Counted from the first letter of the stretch, positions 36,357 to 50,329 are shown. The stretch: 64,000 nucleotides of DNA from Straminergon stramineum (GCA_963920665.1 OY987263.1:43063218-43127217), one strand, 5' to 3'. Notes: generated by a model not told the origin, from the letters alone. Made by a program: numbers and translations.

Positions 36357-39300
36357 TTTGATCTGTTAAACGCGTACACCTGAAAATACAACCGGAAAAT
36401 CATCGATTCAGAACTTCAAACATAGCATCATCATAAGTAAAAGGCAATGCAGATGTAAGATGTCAGAAAAGCAAGGGAAAGTTCACACAGGACACTGAAT
36501 TAACTGCAATTTACTTATCAAAGCTCAACAACCTCACAACACGCCTCTACAGAAGCCCAACCATCCGCGAATTCCACAGAACAATGCAATTGTCTCCTTG
36601 AAGTTTCTTATCCTACCAAATAGTGTCACTGCGTTCAAATCCCAGTATCTCAATCACGTTTTCAATATAATCCCTAAGAGCAAATGCAATTATCTTCTCG
36701 ACATTCAGATTCGACCAAATGATGCCACCAGCAGGGCTCCGTTCAAATTCATCAAAAAATATAGCTGAAATCAGCTTGCCTGAAAAGCAAAAGACTACAA
36801 CAACCACACAGTCTGAAATTTCTCGTTGGAAAGATGAGCCTCCTACAGCCCAAGTGTTTGCACACCCTGGAGACTAGGTAACATTCATTCAAACCTGAAT
36901 TCATTTTTCCGAGAATATGGCTAGCTTGCTACTACCAAATCTGTTTCAAGCATTACGAGAAAAGCAAAGTTCACAATGCACAGGCAAGAATACCTTGAAA
37001 CCTCCCCTGAATCCTGCCCTGTCACATCCGCTACGCGAATCCACCGCAACAGCAACACTACAACAGTGTCAAATCCCCAGAACAGCAAGTATCGCTCGCC
37101 AAAGAGACGCAAGCAACCGCCTCGCCATCTTCAGAGACGCCGGACACCATGATCAACGGAAACATAACAAAGCCTTGTCTGCCGTCCGAGAGCTCCAGCA
37201 AGCGTGATTGCGCACCAAAAACGAATCTGAAAACGGACGCAGACGAAGCAGAGTGCATGGAACGCTCGCCACGACGGATTGAGCCGTGCTGTGAGAGAGG
37301 GACGAGCGTTGGGGCCGTGCAATTCGTCTGGAGAATCCCATGAGCCTCGCTCACGCCATACCCTGCACCCTTGCAGCTTACAAACGGATCACTCCTGACC
37401 GGCTATATCAGGTCACGTACCCTAATTACCACCATATCTTGTCACCTGGTACCGGTTACACCCGGTCACCCCGCCCATGCTTCTCTTCTTGGGACCTGGG
37501 ACGTGTCTCGAGTTGCGTGCTTGTCTGCAACTTAGAGTTGGGGAGTAAGCAGCAAAGTAGAGTAACTGAAGAGGAGATGTTTGTGGCTTTGTGCGCTTGC
37601 CCGAATATTTCTCCAAATTTTTTAGATTGTAGAGACGATTTCAATTCTTCTTCTGCGATATTCTTTGTGGATTTCCAGGGTATGGCAGTCTACAAAATCT
37701 TTGGAAGAGAGAACTTTCACCCTGTTTGGATAAGTTCAGTAAGTTATGTTATAAAACTTGCAGCTACTGAGCTCGTTCTAACAAAGGACGATCGATGTCG
37801 CTGTTCATTTTCATTTTGTTTATATGTGTAGACTGGCTCCAATGTCGCCTTTTGGTCTTCCAGTAGACTCTGGTGGTAAACAGAGGTGCAGTCAGCACCA
37901 AGCATTCCTTCAGTACTACTGTACTGCAGTTATGATGTCCATTTCTTGAGGTCAAGTTGTTGCATACTTGCAGTAATTTATATTTTGAAAGGATCTCAAC
38001 GATATTTGTCGTTTGTTGAGTAAGATAAGGTAGAGAAGAACATACATTTACTATTTTTTTCTGAGGCAATGCGCACTGAATGTAGTTTTTTTTTCCTGTT
38101 TTCGTGTTTATAATGGGAGAATTTTGAGAATTCAATAGTGTCCATTGTGTATCAAGAAAATTTTGTGTCAGGGAGATGCATTCTGAGCTTCGGACCGTGC
38201 CTCCACACTTGGAGACTTGTTCAATTAGGAGAATCTATTGCATGCAGATCCCACCTGGGGAAGCTTCTTTAACACGCTAAACTAACTTCAATGAACATCC
38301 TGCCGATGCGAGGATTGATGTGAATCTTTTGGTTGAATTCTAGCGTACCGGCCAGTCAATGTTGATCGGTTCAGGGAAATTTGAAATTTGGTTAAATTCA
38401 TTACGTTACGTTCCACTGATAGTTGCTTACGGACACGTCAGGGGTGTAGTGGGCATAAATAAAGAGCCATCCTGTCTGAAAGCACTAACTTACCATGCTT
38501 GCATCCACTCTCACTCAAGTGCTAATGGCCTCTTTGGAATTTCTCTGTCGTTCTTCTCATCAGCAGAGTGGGTGCCGGAAGTGATGCTTTTGTGGCACGA
38601 AACCTTAGTTGTCAATTGTGTTGTCGAGGGCTCGACCATTTTGCAGGTTGTTGCTGCCAATGTGTACTTGCGAGTCACATTGCGCGTAAAATTAGACCTT
38701 CTGGGAGTTTTCAGAGTCTCTCCTTGCATGGCTTTCTTGACTGCAGCGTGACCGCTTCAGCATTCGACTTCGGTTTTCCCATCCAAATCAGCTTCATGAA
38801 GGTGATGAACGAGGGATGCGTGAGGATGGGCGGATGGCGTTGAAAATAGTTGAAAGTCGGTAAGCTTTCTTTGCAGACGTCGACTACGTTTTGACCGACA
38901 GTTTTTTCGCAGATCTGGTTGGAATGTTTTTCTCACAGCTAGTACCAATTCCTCCATGACATCTTGGTTCCCATTTGCCCCTGGCCACAGCTGACGACTC
39001 GACCGACGACCATATCGCGGCCTGGCGGTCTTTCGCCACAATTTTAAAAGGCTTTTGTGGACTTGCGCCATTTATTTTGCGTCTCATTTGTAGCCGGCTT
39101 CCAATTTTTCATTTCCTTCCCGATCGTCTCTCTCCTTCGATTGTACCTCCGTTGAGCACCTCCGATGTTGCCAACGTTGTAGAACTTGCGAGGTTCGGCG
39201 GATTCTTGTAGCGGATGTGGCTGACTGGTGTTGGTTGCATTGCTCTGTGGGATTAGACTCACAAAGTTTTTGAGATAGTGGAAGCCTCGGATGGTTGACT

Positions 39301-40671
39301 AGGTCCGTGCTTCTTTATTTAGAGATGGGTTGTGAAGTTCATGAAATTGTTGAAGGGTCAATTGCAGTTCATTCATGTCATCGTTCTGTGTAGTCCGCTC
39401 ACAGTCTCCTTAGCGACGCAGATACCGAGCTGCTTCTCTGTAATTGTATCAAATTATGCAACTTGAAAGCCTGACCACATGGAACAATCGATGCAGGACC
39501 GTACTCTTCGGTGGTGCCGTCTTATCTTCCGAAAATCGTGCGGCGGGAGCGCCGAGGAACGATTCAATGTAATTTTGGTTCGCCCCTAGTGCCGACGCAG
39601 CGACCAAGCTTTTCTTAAGTGCGTTTCTATCTCGCTTACGTGAGCTTAGAGTTCGATTACCCTCCAATTCGTGGTCGAGGGCACCATCGTTAGCTGTTAG
39701 AGTTCAATTAACAGAAAGATTGAGTGGCCATTGTGACAAACTTTCCGTTTGAGGACGACGTTGTCGTTTTGCGAGGCATGTTGATCATTCCCTGAGTTCT
39801 TGAGGCGGAGTCGAATGTGCAATTGAAACGCTTTGTGCTCTGTTTTTCGCTATTCTTTGATTCCTTTAACTCTTTTTTGAGCACAACATGTATGGAGGCT
39901 CAACAAGTGATTCAAAGGCCTATTGTATTTCTTTACGTTGCGGAAAATCGTAGTCCTTTGATTCACTTTTCTTGTCCTTGAGGCTCACTCGCGAATTATA
40001 CGAGATTTTAGTTTGCAACTTGCGTTCACCGAATGTCAGTGGGCGTCTTCGATGGAGGTATGTGACCTATCATGCCGATTCACACGTACGTGTGGTTCAT
40101 ATTTGCTTGGCGACTTGTACCGAACAGTTTCCAACTATCACATACTGACGGTACCAGTTTCTGTGAACTGATATGGCTACTTGTCGTGCAGCTGAGAATT
40201 CTGACGTTTGAGAAAACTTCACCAACTACAGCAGCTCACCGCGACTCTGAAACAATGTTTTCGGTAAGCATTGAGTGTCTCATGTCTGGTAAGTGATTAC
40301 TTGGATCCAAGAGGCTAGGGAAGGTTTCTTCATATACGTCTCTGCTGTTTGCTTATCGGATTATGATGCGATTTCATTTGCTTGGTTTCAGCCAGAAATG
40401 GTTTCGAATTTCATCGTCCATATCACGTCAGTTGAGCACAGCATGCAGATTATCATATTTCAAATGAATTCTCGTATTCGTGTAATGCTTGTGTTTTGCT
40501 CACATACAAGATTCGCCGCTGTCGCATTTAAACTTCTGCTGGCGTCTGGTAGTGCGCTTCAAATTCGCCAAGGACTCAATTTGCTGATCGAACATAGCTG
40601 TTTAAACAGTGTGAATCTTTCATCAGCTAGAGTCTCCAGAGACTTTCACACATTCGCCCAGTCGGTGAGGG
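36357..40671. other. Shared upstream region between two divergent genes
   Basis: These 4.3 kb separate the start codons of the minus-strand FDNFH-motif gene and plus-strand RDR1. Composition is balanced. Several open frames occur on both strands but none shows a domain or consistent splicing, so I do not call a gene. The left third should contain the 5' leader and promoter of the minus-strand gene, and the right third that of RDR1. A donor-like TCGGTAAGC at 40262-40270 could end a 5' non-coding RDR1 exon, with an acceptor such as CTAGAGTCTCCAG near 40640. A TATA-like GATATAGC lies on the minus strand near 37405. Confidence 0.35.
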
Positions 40672-43600
40672 ATGGAGAAAGTGAAGACCTTCGTGAACAA
40701 TATACCTTGGCAAGCAAACGCGGGAGAATTGGTCAGATGCTTGGAGGGATATGTCGGCGAAGGTACTATCTTCTCGGCGGAGATCCAATACCATAAGAAC
40801 ACGTTCAGATCCATGGGGAAAGCCACAGTCCTATTCGAAGATCAAGAAGCAGCGCACAAAGCCGCAGAATTATCCAATTCCGGCCTCCTGCAACTTCGTT
40901 CTAGGGATCTGAGATTGAAAGTCCACAGCAAGGATATAGTGCACAAGCCTAAGCATAATCTCATGAGCCTCGAGGAAGGCACACTGGAGATGGGATGCTT
41001 GACTCGGGAGGATACTATGCAAGTCCTATGGTCGTCACAGCCAAAGGTGACAACGGAATTTGACTTCAACACAAGGAGGCTGAGGCATGCTTTCGTGTTG
41101 AGAAGAATAAGTGGGAAATTTGAGTACAAGCTAGAGTTTCATTTCAACGATCTTGTCTCGATCCAGGTTGCCAATCTTCCGCGAGATGGATTAGACTCTC
41201 CTTTCTTACTTGAGGTACGTCATATTTTGGGAGTGGCCATGTTAGCAGTTTCCACAGGAAAGAAACAAAACGTGGCAACCAAGAGATGCCAAGCTTTGAA
41301 TTTCCTAATCCCTCCTATTTCTTACGTTTGGCTTAACACCCTCCTTGTTCCTATTTTCTCATCAATCTCTCCTTATTTCCTTATTGCAGCTACGAAATCC
41401 TCCACGGGTGTATTTTCGGAAACAAGCGGACTCGTCCAGTTCTTATAGTTCGACGGACGCGATCTGGGAAGGCCATTGGTCATTTTACAAAGGAGTAAAG
41501 GAGGAGGAGTGGGTTAGAGCCACGGATTTCACCCCAACTAGCTCTATTGGTCAGTCTTGGGCTTATCTTCTCAGGTGTCCCAATAGTGTAAGCACGAAGA
41601 TGAAAAATGAGATTTTATCAAAGCTGGCTGGTTTTAGGTTGGCTTCACATCCAATTCCGCCCCGCAGACTGGTCCTGCAATATACGGAAGCAACAAACGT
41701 GACTTGCCAAACCCTTGTACCTATCGTTGACTCACCCCCTGGCTCAAAGATTGGTTTTGATGTTATGTTTCTGTTAAATGTGCTGGTTCAGTTGGGATCC
41801 CTTACTCCTGCCAATCTTACAAGTGCATTTTATTCTTTATTGCACAAAACACCAGTTGAGTATGTGAAACTGGCCCTTCGTGACATTTGGAGCTCCGAAA
41901 GCGTGTGTTACGACCCAGCAGATTGGATCAAGAGAGTTGTACGGAAGCACCGCGATCGGGGAAGGCAGATTCCCAAAGACGGCGCTATCAAGCTGGAAGA
42001 AGGTTTACTAAATGTGCATCGTCTGTACATTACTCCCACCAAGGTTTACTGCTATGGTCCAGAGATAGACATGTCAAACCGAGTCACTCGACAACATGTT
42101 GACAAGATAGACAACTTTCTCCGTGTCTCATTCGTTGATGAGGACTGGGATAGCATGTCGGCTGGTGCTCTATCTTCAGGAGTTGGCAAGGAACGATCCC
42201 CTGTGTATGGCAGAATATTATCGGTCATGCGAGAAGGAGTAGAATTAGCAGGGAAGAAATACGAGTTTCTGGCGTTCTCATCAAGCCAGTTGCGAGAGCA
42301 GTCTTTTTGGATGTTCGCTTCAAAGGAAGGCATAACGCCGCAAGCTATCAGGGCTTGGATGGGCGATTTCCTGAACATCCGGAACGTAGCATTATGTGCA
42401 GCTCGCATGGGCCAATGCTTCTCAACGTCTACTCCCACACTTGAAGTTCACAGAGACGAGGTAGAATTTATCCCTGACGTTGAGAGGGTGGATCCGGCAT
42501 CCGGCATCAAGTACAACTTCTCCGATGGCATTGGGAAGATTTCACAGACGCTTGCAGAGAAAGTGGCCCGTAAATGCGGTTTCAAAAGAATGGGCGTGGG
42601 GATTATCCCTTCTGCGTTCCAGATACGTTATGGAGGTTTCAAAGGTGTTGTTGCTGTTGATCCCTATTCGCAGGAAAAACTGTCCCTGCGACCTAGCATG
42701 AACAAATTTTCATCAACACACATAGGCCTTGAAATCCTTAACTGGAGCAAATTCCTTCCCTGCTATTTGAACCGGCAAGTGATAACACTTTTATCCACCC
42801 TTGGGGTTCCAGACTTGCTGTTTGAACGAATGCAAGCATCCGTCCTCATGCAATTGGATGCCATGCTAGATGACCCTGTAGCGGCACTTGAGACCTTGCA
42901 GGTATGGCAAACTTCCACTAGAAATAGATAGGGCGGTCTAAGAGGAAGCCCATCTATTTGGTCTAACAAATTAGTACTTGTAATATTAGAACAAGCTACA
43001 AAATCTTGATTGCATCTTTCGTGCTAATCTTTCTAGTTTTTCATTAATCATTTTGGAAGTATGAATGGTAACCCCTGCCAATGACACTGCTTAACTTGAC
43101 TTTTGTGGGCCATTATGAACTTCTTCACAATCTACGGTGGCATGTAGAATATTTTAAGTTGTGTCCAGCAAGCTATTGACTTGGAGTGGTACGTTATCGA
43201 GTAGTTGAGTCCCCTGATAATTCATTTTTCAGCATTTCTTTTTAGTCTCCTCTGATTAGCAATTCTAGCTAGGTAAATCCATCGTAGTTTTTGCCTTGGA
43301 TCATATCTCTTTACAAGCCTCACTTGATGATATTCAACCTGCGTAAGATCACTGGTAAATCAAGAGTGTTACAGCTCTTATCTTTTGCTAATACAAAACA
43401 TGCTTAATGAGGGTGGTCAATCTACTGCAGGCGACGTTCTCCGGGGAAACACACAAAGTGGTGACCCAGATGTTGGAGGCTGGCTATCTGCCAAACAAGG
43501 AGCCATACTTGAAGAGTATCCTGGAAGCCTTTCGGGCATTTCAGCTACTCAACCTCCGGACACGTTCGAGGATCTTTGTTCCCAAGGGTGCATGCCTAAT

Positions 43601-45362
43601 GGGTTGCCTCGATGAGAATGCATACCTCAACTACGGGGAGGTGTTTCTGCAACTCACGCCGGCACCAGGGAATCGGCGCCATTTCAATGATGGGTTAAGT
43701 AGTTTCCAAAGACATTACCATGGAACGCAAAAAAATATGGTGGCCAGAGTTGTCACAGGGCCAGTGGTGGTCGCAAAGAATCCTTGTGTCCATCCTGGTG
43801 ACGTTCGTGTTCTGCAAGCAGTTGACATCCCAAGCTTGCGCCATATGGTCAACTGTCTTGTGTTTCCTCAGGAAGGTCACAGGTGCATGAATCTCCATCT
43901 TCTTGAAAATATTTACTGATGCACATTATTTTTGAGGTAGCTGTTGTTGAATGCATGATTATAAGCTAACTTTGAAATGGTGGAAGCGCAGACCGCATCC
44001 CAATGAGTGTTCGGGAAGTGATTTGGATGGCGATCTCTACTTCGTGTCTTGGGATGAATCACTCATTCCTCCCACCACAGAGGAACCTATGGATTACACT
44101 CCTGCCCCAAAAGTGCAACTCGATCATCCGGTGTCTGTGGAAGTAAGTTCAATATTGTCCCCTTTCTCAGAGCACAACCCGTTTTTCTGTCTATATTGAC
44201 TTTTTTTACTCTATTTGGAGATGATAGCATGAAAGGTATTTAGAAATGCTGTGTTCTGATCATGTCTAGATGTCTTGGCAATCTTTCTTGCTCTGGTTGA
44301 AACATTCTGAATTAGTGTTTGTTAATTTCTTTCTGACTCGACCAACTTTGCGTCATTGACTTGTTACTGTTGTTACTTTCTCTGAAGACGCGTGCAATTG
44401 CCTTTTGTATAGGAACTACAAGAATTTTTTGTGAACTACATTGTGAACGACAACTTGAGTCAGATATCAAATGCACATGTTGTGTTTGCCGACATCGAAC
44501 CACTCAAAGCAAAGAGCTCCAAATGCATTGAACTTGCAAATCTTTTTTCTGTGGCGGTGGATTTTCCAAAGACGGGTGTACCAGCGATTATACCCTCTCA
44601 CCTTCGGCCTAAAGATTACCCAGACTTTATGGAGAAGGAGGACAAAACTACTTACATATCTGAGTCTGTAATAGGAACGTTGTTCAGATCTGTGAAAGAG
44701 GCTGCCAAAGAGCAATTCTATAGCTTGACGTTAACCGAAAAGAGTATGCTGCAGAATTATGATCGCCAATTACTGGTAATATTTCTTCGGCCAAATCGAT
44801 CGTCGGCTTCCCAATCATTGAGAAAAATTCATTCGGCACTTAGAAAATTTCCTTCAGCATTGAGGAAATTGACTGGAAGGAATTTTGTTGCATTGCGCAG
44901 GTGTCAGGCTACGAAGATTTTTTGATGGATGCTGAATACAACAGGCGTGCTTATGACACAAAGCTGATGGGCCTAATGAACCAGTATGGCATAGAGACCG
45001 AGGCTGAAGTGATGAGCGGCAACATCTTGCGACTCTCAAGACATTACCGGAAGCATACTGGGGAAGCTAGGCAAAGAATTCGTCTAGCAGTGAAGGCTTT
45101 GATACGCGAAGCACGAGAGTGTTTTTTTAAGGATAATTACAGTGACTATAGCGATGAAGAGGAGGATTACTGGAAAGACGATCAGTTCGCTAAAGCGTCT
45201 GCTTGGTATTATGTGACGTACCACCCTGATTACCTTCATCAAGACGACCAATTTTCTGCAGTGAGCAAGAATCATGTCCACCTCCTCAGTTTTCCTTGGG
45301 CTGTATCTGACATCCTCTTTCGTATAAAGAGGTCTTCATCCACGGGGCGGCGCAGATTCTGA
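40672..45362 (+). CDS. RDR1: RNA-dependent RNA polymerase, RDR1 type
   Basis: Six exons join in frame: 40672-41214, 41390-42901, 43431-43882, 43992-44142, 44413-44775 and 44901-45362, with all introns GT-AG, giving 1160 residues. RDR1 copies single-stranded RNA into double-stranded RNA that Dicer-like enzymes cut into small interfering RNAs, in antiviral and transposon silencing. Residues 3-88 form an RRM-like domain. The polymerase region starts near 396 with YCYGPE and SNRVTR. FSDGIGK is at 558-564, and the catalytic DLDGD loop at 846-850 sits in HPNECSGSDLDGD. The C-terminal part carries AHVVFAD, AVDFPKTGVPA, YPDFMEK and SAWYYVTYHP, and ends in FPWAVSDILFRIKR. These segments fit the RDR1 branch better than RDR2 or RDR6; the length is slightly above the ~1100 of flowering-plant RDR1, partly through an acidic stretch (DYSDEEEDYWKDD) and Lys/Ser-rich additions. 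The start matches the onset of the RRM. All visible catalytic residues are intact. Confidence 0.93.
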
Positions 45363-46194
45363 CTTTCACTCTCTTCAATATCATCTTTCCAGTAACTCAA
45401 TGCTTCATGCAGCATCAACGATTACGATCATTCTTAGTTACTTCTATGCTCAAGGGCTGCAAATTGTGATCTGTTGTGTGTGTTCACGATGCTGTTCTCT
45501 CGCAGACGTGCTCGCTTCAGATCCAGCTGCCCTTTCCCAAGTTTTCAAACTGGTACATGTGAGGTACCAATTTCTCCGAATCTCACAAGCAATTGACATT
45601 GCTTGATCAAGAATTTTCAGATGGAGCAGTTGTCAGTGTAGAATTTTGTTTATTTTGTATATATTCGGCAAAACAGCTAAGGTATTTGACGAGGTTGCAA
45701 AACCATCTGTACAGTGGGCTTCAACGTTAATATTTATATTGTATTCTTGTGTGTTCTGACAATTTCATTAGTCAGTGGAAATGATCATGAAGATGTTGAT
45801 GGTCTGATGTTCTACAACACCCTTTGAACACTGCTTGCCTGTCTGTCTACAACCTTTGAGTGCAATTGTAGCTTGCATTGGTTTTACATCAGCTCTGGGT
45901 TGGCTGTTGTGATGATAGCATCCACATTGTTGTTTTTTATGTTGATTTGAAACTTTTAAATCCGTCCTCAAGCTGACACTATCAAATTATTTTCTAAGCC
46001 CATTATTTGTAGTTTATATTGAGAATGGTAATGAGTGCAACAATGTAACATAGGATGCAGTCTGTAAGGTCATCTCAGGTATATATGCGGTAGGAGGTCC
46101 TTAAGGGCTCTAAAATCGTTCTCTAACACAGATGTTAGAGGTACATTTTAATTTCTTTTTGTATGTACTGTACAAATAGTGTATATTTTAAGAG
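45363..46194. other. Downstream of RDR1, probable 3' UTR
   Basis: Gene-like composition continues to about 46000 without a recognised frame, consistent with a 3' untranslated region and flank. At about 45710, CTGTACAGTGGGCTTCAA resembles the tip of the Tc1-like element's terminal repeat, but only some 15 bases agree and no partner end was found. Confidence 0.35.
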
Positions 46195-46400
46195 GTGGAC
46201 GTTTTTAGTGACCATTGTGTTTTGACTTCGAAAATTCATTACTAATTCCACAAAGCTCCACAAAATACAAAATGACTTGAGTTAGATGCCAATTCCATTT
46301 GTTTTTCAAGGAAAATTTTATTAAAAAAATATTTCAAGAAACATAACCTCCCCAAATTTTTTACTCCTAAATAGATGCTTTATGGACCTCCTACCTTAAG
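46195..46400. repeat. Dispersed repeat family C, copy 2
   Basis: Collinear with 5270-5475: CTAATTCCACAAAG, GTTAGATGCCAATTCC and GACCTCCTACCTTA recur in order. Confidence 0.55.
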
Positions 46401-49400
46401 CCTTAAAAGACATTGCAAGCTCAAGGGGCATTTTGAAAGCCAAACCTCAATTTTCACATAGGTCTTGATTTTAAATGTTTCTAAGGTAAACTTAGAAAAT
46501 GTAGCTCCAATAAACTACCACATATTCTATTTGTTATTTTTTGAAATTGTTGAAATTGTATTTTTTATAAGACTTTGAAGGTTGCATCTTCAAAGCTTAG
46601 AATGGACCACTTTGAACTTTTTCTATCAAATCTCTCTTGGTGTGAGTTCAGCAATTACACCAATTACACTTCATGATGTGTATCTCTATTATCCTCAATT
46701 TTCTTTAAAATTTCATAGGATTTTAAAGTTTTTTTGCAATTATTCTAATTTTTTAATTAATTTTAATTATATATTTTTTAATTATGAAAATTCAAAATAA
46801 GTTCTAGACATATATAACAACATGAGAAAAATATCAGATTTTTTTAAATGTAAGTTCTACCATAGAAAATTAAAGAAGATGGACCAAGCAGGAAGTTGTT
46901 ATGTCCTTTAAGGGATACAATATGAAAGTCCATTGAGGACCATTTGGTCACGAAAGACAACTACATTTATTGAATTCACAAAAAAAATTAGCCAAATAGC
47001 AACATTTCAAAGAATAGTTCATGAGAAATTTGGTCAACTTACTTTTGGAAAAGAAGACATCATAGGTAGTCAAAGCAAAATCACTTAGCTTTCTATTTTT
47101 GAATTTGTCTAACTTACCTATAATCAACATTGCCTAAAATGTGACACCTACATTTGGACCATAAAGGATCACTTTTCCTAAATATTGATGACAGTGGATG
47201 TATACAATCAAAACATGAAAGTCTATCAGTGTCTAGTTTGTGGTTGTAGGTACATTTAGAGATTCTACTTTTTAAAAATTTATAAATTATCCATACAATG
47301 TCCAAATAATGCATTCTAAAGTGTGTATGAATTCCCTTTCAATTTCCAATAAGATCTAATAAAATTAAGAATTCTTATATATACTCATTTGTAATTAACA
47401 ATGATTATACTTGTTAATTTTATTAGATCATAAACAAGTAATAATCATTAACAATGGTTATACTTGTGTGTACCTATTACAAAGAAAATTTTTGAAACAT
47501 TCATGTTTGTATAAATTAAAAATTGAATCTTGACTCTAAAAGGATGTCCTATGATCAAGTTGTAAAGCTTCAATAATCTTCAATTCTATGTCTAAGTCCT
47601 AGTATTATTATACCCAATGGTCACTGTTGGCAAAAAAATATGTTAAAAAATAGATGCTACAATTTTAGGATGTCATTTTGCAAAAAATTATGTATAAGTA
47701 AGAAAACTAATATTCTTTTATTTTTAAGCATGTGTCAAATCACATTTTTCAACTTTAATTATTTCATTGGCAAGAAATGTGAACCCTAACTTCTAAATTC
47801 AGTTGTAAAAAAAATTCAAAATTCAAATCAAATTATGTTACATGCTCTATTTTGGGCAATCTTCTTCTTTGGTTCATTGTCAAATTGGAAAAGTTCCACT
47901 ACCTTAGGAAGACTTTGAAATTGAATGTTCATTAATTTGAGAGGTTGAAACTAATTTGTCAAGGATGTAATTCACTTTATTTCTCATACCACTTTCAAAC
48001 CTTTGTATTTCTTATTCTACAATTCCAAGGCTTGAATGGATTAAAAAATTAACCAAAGAAGGCAAATTTTTAAATAATTTATTGAACAATTAGCTTTGTG
48101 AACTTACAACATACCCATTATACCCAACCAAATCAACTATTTAATTAGCACTAGAAGCAATATTCTAGTAATTTTATGTTGTTTGGTCTTATTTAAATCC
48201 ACTATGGTTGTAATTTAGTGAATCCATTTTACCTTATATGAAAGTGACCCTTTCTCAATTGTATCCATGTTGCAAAATCAATCCTTAACTATAAATGTGT
48301 CTTTTGAACATGAGAGGTGTGTCATTCAATATTGGATATACCTATAATGAGTCCTTTGAACATCCATAGAATATTCAATAATATAGCTAAAATCATTCTT
48401 TCAATTGCCAAAAACAATAAGAACTATGCTCAATGCTTATCATAAGAATCAGGTGTGGTTGCCTAAACCACTTTAAAAAAAAGAATTCATCAAGTCTCTT
48501 CATAACAACTATAAAGACCCCCTAATTTTCTTGATATGTCTTTTCTTACTTTAAGTAGTACAAAACAAATAAAATTGAACAACAACTTTATCACATCCAC
48601 AATAAGTACTAGATATTTTTCAGAAAAATAGAGTTTTGACTTTCACATTGAAAATTTCCTAGAATCCTTTTTTAATCTTTTCAATCCCTGTAAATATATT
48701 TTTTTGAAAAACAGTTTCCCCAATTTTGATTTCAACACCTAGTTTTTAGATTAATTTTTGATGAAAGCTGTTGGGGTTGGCTACGTGGTACTAACTACCC
48801 AACAATGTTAGTGAGTGAGGACATTTTTCCCAATAACTTGTCCTTGCAAGGGGTTCATTACTTCTGATTTCCTTCCCTCAAGTATACAGGTGACTAATAA
48901 AAAAATCTCATCTCACACAAACCAAGAATGTCCTCAGGTTTAACTTACGCGAATGAGCAAGAATTTAAGCAATTCCTCCAGCATCCATCCCATCCTCTCC
49001 ATAGCTCTATCACCAATACCTTCAACAAGAGACACGGGTGTCCCGTCCAAGTCCCAATAACTTTTGTTAGTGTCTCCAACAACCTTCAAAGGCAAAGTAG
49101 GCATCATTTCCATCAGAGTTTCATTCTTTTTAAATAGTTAGGTGTTTTTTTATGGGTTTTTTTCACACAAATGTCTTGTTGGGTGTTTGCACTCCATTAC
49201 TTGGCAGCCCCTCCCATGTCACACGTCATACAAATGGGCCCCTGCGGCATTCAAGTATCCGAAAGCCATTAATTAAGAGCTGACGTTGCTTGTGCCCTTC
49301 GCTCGCTCTGGTCCAAATTAATCACGGCATGTCTGTCCTGCACCCGTCTTTATTATTAAAGTCCCCTCACCATGTCATGATTCCTCTCGCACGCGAGAAG

Positions 49401-50329
49401 GCCATCGCATTGCTCCTGCACCTGGCTTGTGTGAATTCAGAATTCGGTTGGCCTACACATCCGTTTGGGCCACGGGAAATGGGAACCTCAAGTGACGGAG
49501 AAGATTGAGCTCGTAGCACACACAACAATCGTCCGATCATCATCGGGTGGATGTCATGATGTCATGTGGACGATGGGACGTGACTTGGATCATCAATAGT
49601 GAAGGCTCAATCAAAGTGCTATTTACCATTGATGGGGAGGGGGTGAGGTAAGGTAAGGTAAAGGAGGTGACCCATTTCCAACCACTTCAAATAATTATGC
49701 ATATTATTGGCCCAAATTTTAAGAGAAGGTGGGAATGCAGAATATATTTCACATGCACTAAATTTCATGACATTTGGAAATATGAGTCAAAAGCTATGGC
49801 TTCATACGTTAATTTTTTTTGTAAATGAGTAGACCATACAAATTACAAAAAATCACTTTTTTCAAAGGCAAAAATTTGAAATTGGTTTTCTAGAGTTATA
49901 TGTACTTGGAAAGCTTTGGATCATTCCATTTTGATCAATGAGTCAAAAGTTATGAGGATTTTCTGTTTACGGGTAGTTATGGTTTCTCTATTCTAAAATA
50001 AACTTAAGAGTCCTTTATCTTACTCAATTTTCAATATTTTTGGAAAATAAAATAAAATTATAGGATGTAGATTTTTTTACAACATTGCAATCATTGAGAT
50101 TGACATTTTTCAATTCCATACCTAAATTCTTAACAATTTGATATTTTGAATCATTCTTTACTTCTTTCTACTTACTATTTTTTTCCCTATATGTTGTACA
50201 ATTCCAAATGATTCGAAATTTTCAAGCATGTGGCCAATCATCTTGTCTAGTAAAAATAATCCAAAGAAGCACCACCATTTTGGACATCTTTTCATAGAAA
50301 AGTGAGCTTGCGAAGTGTAGATGCCCTAT
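46401..50329. other. AT-rich intergenic DNA, no gene seen
   Basis: The stretch is strongly AT-rich apart from a GC-richer patch at about 49190-49650. I found no recognisable protein in that patch; its frames are short and unlike known families. A small perfect inverted repeat at 47353-47429 is listed separately. Confidence 0.4.
47353..47429. repeat. Short perfect inverted repeat, 16-bp arms
   Basis: GATCTAATAAAATTAA (47353-47368) is matched by its exact reverse complement at 47414-47429, with a 45-base loop. Small AT-rich hairpins occur by chance in such DNA, though 16 perfect pairs are notable. Confidence 0.7.

Noticed and set aside
37340..37831. 163-residue open frame upstream of RDR1
   Set aside because: No recognised motif and atypical residue mix; long enough to occur by chance in balanced-composition DNA. 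No splice-linked neighbour supports it.
38359..38751. 130-residue frame in the divergent intergenic region
   Set aside because: Hydrophobic patches but no known domain, and overlapping frames of similar size on both strands. I would accept it only with transcript evidence.
40293..40796. 167-residue open frame overlapping the start of RDR1
   Set aside because: It overlaps the RRM-coding exon in another frame, shows no domain, and is adequately explained as a shadow of RDR1 and its leader.
45708..45726. CTGTACAGTGGGCTTCAA, resembling the Tc1-like terminal repeat
   Set aside because: Only about 15 bases agree and no opposing end or internal sequence follows; chance is likely.
49256..49640. GC-richer patch with a 72-residue frame in AT-rich DNA
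   Set aside because: I could not match it to any family or find splice-linked exons. It may be an old gene or element fragment, but sequence alone does not support a call.
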